DNA of 64,000 nucleotides from Methylobacterium thuringiense (GTDB lineage: Bacteria; Pseudomonadota; Alphaproteobacteria; Rhizobiales; Beijerinckiaceae): NCBI RefSeq assembly GCF_022179645.1, contig NZ_BPRA01000016.1, positions 30,953 to 94,952 of the forward strand. Direction: 5' to 3'. Position 1 is the first letter of the stretch, and the number at the start of each line of letters is the position of its first letter. Below, one piece after another: positions 55,318-64,000 of the stretch. The translations under genes and the position numbers were made by a program. The notes below the pieces were generated by a model. That model was not told the origin of the DNA. It did not search any database and saw only the letters and a list, made by a program, of their open reading frames with translations.

Positions 55318-56165
55318 CGGGGCGACCGATGAAGCTTCAGGGCGGCGTGCCGGTTGACGTCCTTGTAGAGCAGGTAGCGGAAGCGGCCGGGGCCGCCCGC
55401 GTAGCAGGCCTGTGGGCAGAAGGCGCGCAGCCATAGGAAGTCGCCGGCCTCGACCTCGACCCAGTCGCGGTTGAGCCGATAGACCGCCTTGCCTTCGAGC
55501 ACGAACAGGCCGTGCTCCATCACATGGGTCTCCTCGAACGGGATCGAGGCGCCGGGCCGCATGGAGACGATGTTGACGTGCATGTCGTGGCGTACGTCGT
55601 CGGGCGCGACGAAGCGCGTCGTGGCCCAAGCCCCGTCCGTGCCGGGCATGGCCACCGGGTCGACCTCGGATTCGTGCACGACGAAGGCCGGGGGCACCTC
55701 GATTCCCGGCACGCGCTCATAGGCCTTGCGGATCCAGTGGAAGCGGGCGGGTACGGATCCGTCGTTGCGCAAAGTCCAGGCCGCGCCGGGCGGCAGGTAG
55801 GCGTAGCTGCCGGCGCGGAGGTCATGCGCCTCCCCGTCGAGGGCGAGATCCAGGGTGCCGCCGACCACGAAGAGTACGCCCTCGGCTTCCCGGTCGGGCT
55901 CAGGCCGCGCGCTGCCGCCGCCGGGGACTACCTCCATCAGGTACTGCGAAAACGTTTCGGAGAAGCCGGAGAGCGGCCGCGACAGCATCCAGGCGCGAGA
56001 TCCCTCCCAGAACGGCAGGACGCTGGTGACGATGTCGCTCATCACGCCCTTTGGAATGACGGCGTAGGCTTCGGTGAACACGGCCCTGCCGGTCATCAGC
56101 GCGGTTTGGGGCGGCAGGCCCCCGCAGGGCGGATTGTAGCTGGCGGACGGCGTGGCAGCGCTCAC
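55314..56165 (-). CDS. allE: (S)-ureidoglycine aminohydrolase
   Basis: Releases ammonia from (S)-ureidoglycine to give (S)-ureidoglycolate. The 283-residue bicupin contains LTPEN-like family landmarks in the forms GRAVFTEAYAVIPKGVMSDIVTS, the Glu/His metal site in ETHVMEHGLFVLEGKAVYRLN and the late GDFLWLRAFCPQACYAGGPG. The GTG at 56165 has GGAGAGA upstream. It lies between puuE and allA. Confidence 0.93.
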   Translation of the reverse strand: MSAATPSASYNPPCGGLPPQTALMTGRAVFTEAYAVIPKGVMSDIVTSVLPFWEGSRAWMLSRPLSGFSETFSQYLMEVVPGGGSARPEPDREAEGVLFVVGGTLDLALDGEAHDLRAGSYAYLPPGAAWTLRNDGSVPARFHWIRKAYERVPGIEVPPAFVVHESEVDPVAMPGTDGAWATTRFVAPDDVRHDMHVNIVSMRPGASIPFEETHVMEHGLFVLEGKAVYRLNRDWVEVEAGDFLWLRAFCPQACYAGGPGRFRYLLYKDVNRHAALKLHRSPR

Positions 56166-56220
56166 GAAATCTCTCCAAGGTCTGGCCGGAAGGCGTCGGG
56201 GAGCAGTCCTCCCGCTCCGT

Positions 56221-57120
56221 TCAGCCCGGCGGGTGTTTCGCGATCCAGTGCCGGGCGATATCGATGCGCCGCGTCAGCCAGACGCCGTCATGCGCGGCGA
56301 CGTGGTCGAGGAAGCGCATCAGCCCCGCGATCCGGCCGGGACGCCCGGCGAGCCGGCAATGAAGCCCGATCGACATCATCTTCGGCGTCTCGGCGCCTTC
56401 GGCATGGAGCACGTCGAAGGCGTCGCGCAGATAAGCGAAGAACTGGTCGCCCGAATTGAAGCCCTGTGCCACGGCGAAGCGCATGTCGTTGGCCTCCATC
56501 GTGTAGGGCACGATCAGCGCCGGACCCTTCGGTCCCTCCATCCAGTACGGCAGGTCGTCCGCGTAAGAATCGGCGAGGTAGGTGAAGTCGCGCTCCATCG
56601 CGAGTTCGCGCGTGTGGACCGAGAACCGGCCCGTGTACCAGCCGAGCGGGCGCTCACCCGTGACCTCGGTGTGGAGCCGGATCGCCGCGTCCATGTCAGC
56701 GGCTTCCGCCTCGCGTTCGAAGTGGGCGTAGTCGATCCACTTGAGGCCGTGGCTCGCGATCTCCCATTCCGCCTCGCGCATTGCTGCGACGGCCTCCGGG
56801 TTGCGCGCCATGGCCGTGGCGACGCCGAACACCGTCAGCGGGATTTTTCGCGATGTGAACAGCCGCCAAAGGCGCCAGAAGCCCGCGCGTGCGCCGTATT
56901 CGTAGACGGATTCGACCGTCATGTGCCGCTGTCCGGGCCAGGGCTCGGCGTTCACGATTTCGGTGAGGAAGGCCTCCGAGGCCGGATCGCCGTGCAGGAT
57001 GCAGTTCTCTCCGCCCTCCTCGTAGTTCAGCACGAACTGCACCGCGATGCGGGCGCCGCCGGGCCAGTCGGCCTGCGGGGGCGTACGGCCGTAGCCGATC
57101 AGGTCGCGCGGATAGGTCAA
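56221..57120 (-). CDS. puuE: Allantoinase, PuuE polysaccharide-deacetylase type
   Basis: Hydrolyses allantoin to allantoate with a carbohydrate-esterase-4 fold unrelated to the metal-dependent AllB. The 299-residue protein begins TYPRDLIGYGRTPPQADWPGG and shows FVLNYEEGGENCILHGD, ASHGLKWIDY, GERPLGWYTGR and YADDLPYW, diagnostic of PuuE. It starts at a TTG (57120): there is no ATG or GTG in frame near the conserved start, and GAGGCG lies 8 bases upstream. The frame runs on upstream into the xanthine dehydrogenase gene but is not coding there. Confidence 0.92.
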   Translation of the reverse strand: MTYPRDLIGYGRTPPQADWPGGARIAVQFVLNYEEGGENCILHGDPASEAFLTEIVNAEPWPGQRHMTVESVYEYGARAGFWRLWRLFTSRKIPLTVFGVATAMARNPEAVAAMREAEWEIASHGLKWIDYAHFEREAEAADMDAAIRLHTEVTGERPLGWYTGRFSVHTRELAMERDFTYLADSYADDLPYWMEGPKGPALIVPYTMEANDMRFAVAQGFNSGDQFFAYLRDAFDVLHAEGAETPKMMSIGLHCRLAGRPGRIAGLMRFLDHVAAHDGVWLTRRIDIARHWIAKHPPG

Positions 57121-57191
57121 ACCGTTCGCCTCGTTGCGACGGCACTCCGTCGTCCGTCCCTTGAACCGAAGACCGGTCGGCGACCGGTTCG

Positions 57192-59980
<2,789 letters not shown>

Positions 59981-59984
<4 letters not shown>

Positions 59985-60796
59985 CGGCCGAGCTCCTGTC
60001 GGATTTCCTCGGCGACAAGCAGCGTGACATGCCGCCGCCAATCCGGCGCCCCATGCACGTCGTCGTACCAATCGCCGCCGGGTATCGTTGCTGCGAGCCG
60101 CTGCTGCATGGCGTCCGCAACGGGCGGTGCCTCGAACGCCATCCGGACCGGGCGGCGCGTCGCGGCCGTCACCGTGAGGGTGAACCGGCCAGCCGCGTCC
60201 AGCGTGCCGATCACGAGCGCTCCGGAGCGGCCGTTCGGGCTCAGCGAAATCCGGCGGAATGCAGTCCGCCGGCGCAACGCCGCCACCGGCATGGAGATGC
60301 TGCGGAGGATCTCGCCGGGCTTCAGCGCCGTCTGTTGGGGGCCGAGCACGAAGTCGCAGACGGAAACAAACCGGTCGCCCCCACCCGGCGTGAGGATCGT
60401 GCACACTCCGTCGAGTGCGGCGGTCAGCGCGATCATCGGTCCGGCCGGCAGGGCCATGCAGAGATTGCCGCCGACGGTCGCCCGGTTCCAGATCTTGAAC
60501 GAGCCGAGCAGAGCCCGACAGCACTGGCCGACGAGAGGCGTTGCGATCCAGTCCTTCGGCAGTTCGAGCCGATCGAGTTCCGCAATGGTGGAGGTTGCCG
60601 ATACGGTCAGGCCGTCATCGGAGATCGCATGCATCGGCCAACCCAGGCCGGCGACGTCGATCAGCCTGCGAAGCCCAGGTTGCGGCTCCGAGAACAGCCA
60701 CGTCCCACCCGCCAACCAGGCATCGCCGTCCTGCCAGTCGGGCAACGCATCGGCTTTCCCCAGGGCGATGACGGATGTGACGCAGTTGAGATCCAT
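59981..60796 (-). CDS. Xanthine dehydrogenase-like FAD-binding subunit
   Basis: A 271-residue FAD subunit of a molybdenum hydroxylase. It shows the AGGTWL flavin-binding loop near residue 29, FKIWNRATVGGNLCMALPAGP near 100-120 and the C-terminal CO-dehydrogenase flavoprotein domain. It transfers electrons from the [2Fe-2S] centres to NAD. First gene of a five-gene operon ending with allA; GTTGAGG lies just upstream of its ATG. No convincing promoter could be assigned. Confidence 0.9.
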
Positions 60797-60953
60797 ACCT
60801 CAACCTGCAAGCAAAACTCCGTCCACCCCTATCTGGCCCATCCGACGGTGGCGCGCATGACCTTGTGTTGCTCCCGGCCATTCGGGGGAAGCCCCTCAGA
60901 TCGGCTGGAGGACAGTCACCGAGCCATCCGCGGGGGGCGCTGCCTCCGATCGT

Positions 60954-61370
60954 TCAATCGACCCGACCTGCGGCCGCTGCTGGCGGCCGGCCCGCGAAAT
61001 CCAATCGTCCGTAGGACGGCGCCAGCAGGCCCTGCACGCGCTCGCGCAGGTTACGCGGAGCCGAGAGCACGCGGATGCGGGTCGGAACGGGGGCCACGCG
61101 CTTCACGAGTCTCAACATGGCATCGAAGGCGAGCCGGAGGTTGCAGGGGCTCGGTTCGAGCTTTGCCGAGGACAGCGCGGCGGCCGCATCCTGCCAGAGC
61201 TGCGCGTGGGGGCCGTTCCGGGCATCGTCGATGCCGTGCCGGTTGAGCGCGGCCAGCCCGTCCGGGACCGTGGCGATGATCGTGGTGCCGAAGTCCGGCC
61301 GCGATGGATCGAGCCAGACGACGACCGGTGCCGGCAAGCTCTGCGTTGGTTCCGTGACGATCTCGGTCAT
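60954..61370 (-). CDS. Hypothetical protein (possibly DUF982-like)
   Basis: A 138-residue protein I do not firmly recognise. The middle (PVVVWLDPSRPDFGTTIIATV then DGLAALNRHGIDDARNGPHAQLWQDAAAAL) has the length and A/W/H spacing of the DUF982 family of short alphaproteobacterial proteins, but the match is loose. The C-terminal 45 residues are basic and low in complexity. GGAGATA lies 6 bases before the ATG at 61370. It is in the same direction as, and upstream of, the xanthine dehydrogenase operon, with 157 bases between. Confidence 0.5.
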   Translation of the reverse strand: MTEIVTEPTQSLPAPVVVWLDPSRPDFGTTIIATVPDGLAALNRHGIDDARNGPHAQLWQDAAAALSSAKLEPSPCNLRLAFDAMLRLVKRVAPVPTRIRVLSAPRNLRERVQGLLAPSYGRLDFAGRPPAAAAGRVD

Positions 61371-61561
61371 GCCTGTATCTCCGTCATCAGGCGTCAACTC
61401 TGATATGGCTGAACCCGATGGCCAGACAAGAGTGCTTATAGACTCTTGTCGATGTCAGATCTGTGTACCGATGAACGGATGGTGGCGCCGGTAGTTTCTG
61501 TCGATTTTGAGAAAGATCTTTGATTCAGCTTTGATTCTTGTGTGGTCACCATGCATTAACT

Positions 61562-61771
61562 CTAATGGTGTGCTTGGAGCGAGACTGCTGCGACCGAGGC
61601 CGCGCCCGAAGATGTCGAGGACTTGACGGGGTCGCCTGATCGCGTGGTGATGAGGGTCCGCCTTGCGGCGCAGTCGTACGCGTAGGCGCCGAAACCGATC
61701 TCGATCCGCAACTGATCGAGGTCGGGGGCGGCCGATGCAGGATGGGTCGCGTACCTGCGCAGGGCGTTCAT
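61562..61771 (-). CDS. Possible small protein coupled to ada
   Basis: A 69-residue frame whose ATG shares a base with the ada stop codon (TGATG), suggesting translational coupling. The sequence (NALRRYATHPASAAPDLDQ, then LRIEIGFGAYAYDCAARR and a Ser/Thr-rich tail) matches no family I know. The coupling and position are the only support. The 190 bases between it and the gene at 61370 are AT-richer and probably hold that gene's promoter. Confidence 0.3.
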   Translation of the reverse strand: MNALRRYATHPASAAPDLDQLRIEIGFGAYAYDCAARRTLITTRSGDPVKSSTSSGAASVAAVSLQAHH

Positions 61772-62892
61772 CACGTCCTGTCCCTGTCGGCTCTCTCCCG
61801 ATCGATCAGATCGCGCTTGCGCGCCACCCCCCAGCGATAGCCCGAGAGCGCGCCGTCCGAGCGCACGACCCGGTGGCATGGGATCGCCAACGCGACCGGA
61901 TTGGCCCCGCAGGCCCGTGCCACGGCCCGCACCGCCGCCGGCTCGCCGATGGCGCGGGCGACGTCCGTGTAGGTCGCCGTGGTGCCCGCCGGGATCGCCC
62001 TGAGCGCTTCCCAGACCCGCTGCTGGAAGGCCGTGCCGTGGATGTCGAGCGGCAGCGCGACGCTGCGGCCGGGCGCCTCGGCGAGGCCGATCACCTGCGC
62101 CACCAGCGCCTCGAAACCGGCATCGCCCCCGGTCAGCTCGGCTTTGGGGAAGCGGTCCTGCAGTTCGCGCAGCAGGACGTCCGGATCGTCGTCCATCATG
62201 ATCGCACACACGCCCCTGTCGGTGGCGGCGACGAGGATCTGCCCGAGGGCGCACGGACCGACCGCGAATCTGATCACCGTACCTGTGCCGCCCCGGCGAT
62301 AGGCGGTGGGGCTCATGCCGAGCCGATCGCCGGCATCGGCATAGAAGCGGCTCGCAGCATTGTAGCCGGCGTCGTAGACGGCCTCCGTGACGGTCCGCGC
62401 CTCGCGCAGGCCGGTGGCGACGCGGCCGGCGCGGCGGGCGCCGGCATAGGCCTTCGGCGTCACGCCGGTGATCCGCTTGAATGTGCGGTGGAAGTGGTAG
62501 GGGCTCATGCCGGCGGCCTGAGCGAGCGTGTCGAGGGCGGGCGGCGTCTCGGCCTCCTCGATCAGCCGGCAGGCGCGCGCGACCGCCTGCGCCTGGACCT
62601 CGTCGCGCGAGGTCTCGTTCGGCCGGCAGCGCTTGCACGCCCGGAATCCCGCCGCCTCGGCATCCGCGCAGGTCGCGTAGAAGCGGACGTTCTCGCGCTT
62701 GGCGCGCTTGGCCGGGCAGCTCGGCCGGCAATAGATGCCCGTGGTCTTGACCGCGGTGACGAAGCTGCCGTCCGCGCTCTTGTCCGCCGCGCTGAAGGCG
62801 GCCCAGCGGGCCTCGTCGCTGCCGTCCGTCGCGCGGATGTCGCGCCGGGGCGGATTCTCGGGCTCGCGAACCTGCATGGCTCGGGTCGGCAT
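61771..62892 (-). CDS. ada: Ada: methylphosphotriester/O6-methylguanine-DNA methyltransferase and regulator
   Basis: A 373-residue full-length Ada protein of the adaptive response to alkylation damage. The N-terminal zinc domain has Cys55 and Cys59 (TGIYCRPSCPAKR) with Cys86 and Cys89 (RACKRCRP); Cys55 should accept methyl groups from phosphotriesters. An AraC-type helix-turn-helix follows (AAGMSPYHFHRTFKRITG). The C-terminal methyltransferase has acceptor Cys339 in the IPCHRVV motif. AGGAGACA precedes the ATG at 62892. It lies 116 bases downstream of alkA on the same strand, the usual partnership. Confidence 0.95.
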   Translation of the reverse strand: MPTRAMQVREPENPPRRDIRATDGSDEARWAAFSAADKSADGSFVTAVKTTGIYCRPSCPAKRAKRENVRFYATCADAEAAGFRACKRCRPNETSRDEVQAQAVARACRLIEEAETPPALDTLAQAAGMSPYHFHRTFKRITGVTPKAYAGARRAGRVATGLREARTVTEAVYDAGYNAASRFYADAGDRLGMSPTAYRRGGTGTVIRFAVGPCALGQILVAATDRGVCAIMMDDDPDVLLRELQDRFPKAELTGGDAGFEALVAQVIGLAEAPGRSVALPLDIHGTAFQQRVWEALRAIPAGTTATYTDVARAIGEPAAVRAVARACGANPVALAIPCHRVVRSDGALSGYRWGVARKRDLIDRERADRDRT

Positions 62893-63008
62893 GGCTCTTG
62901 TCTCCTGGCCGGCGTCGGCGACGCCCGCGATCGGCGCATCCTGGCCGAGGCCCCCGCCCCCGGCATCCCGGCTCTTGCTCGGCAATCTTCCGGTCGTCCG
63001 CACGCCTC

Positions 63009-63752
63009 TCATCGCCCGACCTTCGCTGCCTCCCGCTCCGCATCGCGCGCCCAGAGATGCATCGCCGCATAGGCCCGGTACGGCCGCCACACCTCCGCCC
63101 GCGCGAGAAGTTCCCGCGGTGTCGGCCGGCCGGAGCCGGCATCGAGCGCGCGCATGAGGCCGATATCGCCGGCAGGGAGCGCGTCCGCCTCCTTCAGCGC
63201 CCTCATGGCGATGTAATGCGCAGTCCAGTCGCCGATGCCGCGCAGGCTCTTCAGGCGCGCGACCGCCGCTTCCAGACCTTGTCCGACACCGAACAGATCG
63301 GGCTCGGCGATGACGGCAGCGGCCACCGCCCGGATCGCGGCGCCGCGCGCCCGCGGCATGTTCAGGACGCGCGAAACGTCGGCCTCGACCAGCGCCTCGG
63401 GCGAGGGGAAGACGTGGGTCAATCCGAAAGCGCCCTGCCCCGGCAGTGGCGCGCCGAAGGCCGCTACCAGCTTGCCCGCCAGCCGGGTCGCCGCCGTCAC
63501 CGAGACCTGCTGCCCGAGGATGCCGCGCACCGCCAGCTCGAACCCGTCCCACGCCCCCGGTACGCGCAGGCCGGGCCGCGCCGCGACGAGGGCGGCGACG
63601 GCCGGGTCGGCTTCGAGCCGCACGGCGATCGCATGCGGATCGGCGTCGCAATCGAACAGGTGCCGCAGCCGCACGAGGATGGCGGGACGTTCGTCGGTGT
63701 CGGGAAACCGGATTTCCGCTGCCAGCGCCTCGCCATCTGCGGAGGGCGTCAC
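63009..63752 (-). CDS. alkA: DNA-3-methyladenine glycosylase II (AlkA), 5' end uncertain
   Basis: Base-excision glycosylase for alkylated purines. The HhH-GPD domain is intact: WDGFELAVRGILGQQVSVTAA, the hairpin LKSLRGIGDWTAHYIAMR and catalytic Asp196 in PAGDIGLMRAL. From the GTG at 63752 the protein has 247 residues and lacks most of the AlkA N-terminal domain. In the same frame, however, the DNA upstream codes for that domain (LPYRAPYDWAALHGFLAVRAI at about 63890-63830) with no stop until 63918 and no ATG, GTG or TTG. An ATG with a GGAAGA site exists at 63921 but in another frame. A one-base error or frameshift near 63900-63915 would explain this. Confidence 0.8.
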   Translation of the reverse strand: MTPSADGEALAAEIRFPDTDERPAILVRLRHLFDCDADPHAIAVRLEADPAVAALVAARPGLRVPGAWDGFELAVRGILGQQVSVTAATRLAGKLVAAFGAPLPGQGAFGLTHVFPSPEALVEADVSRVLNMPRARGAAIRAVAAAVIAEPDLFGVGQGLEAAVARLKSLRGIGDWTAHYIAMRALKEADALPAGDIGLMRALDAGSGRPTPRELLARAEVWRPYRAYAAMHLWARDAEREAAKVGR

Positions 63753-64000
63753 CCTGACAGTGCCGTAGCGCCCATCGAGCGAGACCGTCCGGGCATAGAC
63801 GCCCGGCTCCGTCGTCTCGACGCTGGGAATCGCACGGACGGCGAGGAAGCCATGGAGGGCCGCCCAATCGTAGGGCGCACGGTAGGGCAGTGCGATGCGG
63901 TGGGCTCGATCGGCCGCTCATCGCAGCGATCTTCCGGCCGTGCTGCCCTCGAGCGCAACCCGCGAGGCCCGCAACGGTGCCGATACCACCCCCTTACGGT

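Noticed and set aside
60811-60825. Sigma-54-like TGGACG-N5-TTGC upstream of the xanthine dehydrogenase operon
   Set aside because: GG/GC spacing is right but three consensus bases are wrong and the predicted transcription start would be within about 4 bases of the ATG, leaving no room for the ribosome-binding site.

Overview
The window is one contiguous stretch of high-GC chromosome from an alphaproteobacterium of the order Hyphomicrobiales. Methylobacterium/Methylorubrum is my best guess. This rests on gene content (adenosylcobalamin-dependent class II ribonucleotide reductase, the NDUFA12 complex I subunit, the accB-accC-aat-DUF2155-NDUFA12 neighbourhood, UrtABCDE, factor-independent uricase) and on uniform codon bias; it is inference, not a database match. 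I saw no rRNA, tRNA, CRISPR array, phage or insertion sequence.

1-17 kb is mostly housekeeping: RNase E with a long acidic insertion, a soluble chemoreceptor, a YjbR-aminotransferase fusion, a DsbA-like protein, aroQ-accB-accC-aat, DUF4188, DUF2155, NDUFA12 and nrdJ with candidate NrdR boxes.

17-62 kb is largely a nitrogen-scavenging island for purines and urea-like compounds. It holds a GntR regulator with an AtzE/AtzG/AtzH-type operon (plus an NCS2 permease and a cysteine hydrolase). Next is a six-gene operon for a Tsx-like porin, an 8-oxoguanine deaminase-like enzyme and a BMP-type nucleoside ABC transporter. UraD-UraH, an NCS2 xanthine/urate-type permease and uricase follow, then a LysR regulator, allophanate hydrolase (AtzF), adenine deaminase, the urea transporter UrtABCDE, arginase, and a urease cluster with a VapBC-type toxin-antitoxin pair between ureAB and ureC. 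An operon for a xanthine dehydrogenase-like enzyme, allantoinase (PuuE), ureidoglycine aminohydrolase and ureidoglycolate lyase closes the island. Together these would convert purines through urate and allantoin to glyoxylate, urea and ammonium; only allantoate amidohydrolase is not in the window.

Two regulatory layers are visible by eye. Sigma-54 (-24/-12) promoter matches precede urtA, the permease-uricase pair, the porin operon and atzF, with weaker ones before uraD-uraH and ade. A palindrome of the form RTGYATACAY occurs near the GntR gene, its neighbouring operons and atzF 16 kb away, tying atzF to the AtzEGH operon.

Five small exported proteins with a shared Ala-Pro-Gly-rich motif are scattered between 17 and 37 kb; two share an 84-base upstream block. 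The right end carries ada and alkA; alkA appears to have a damaged or mis-framed 5' end.
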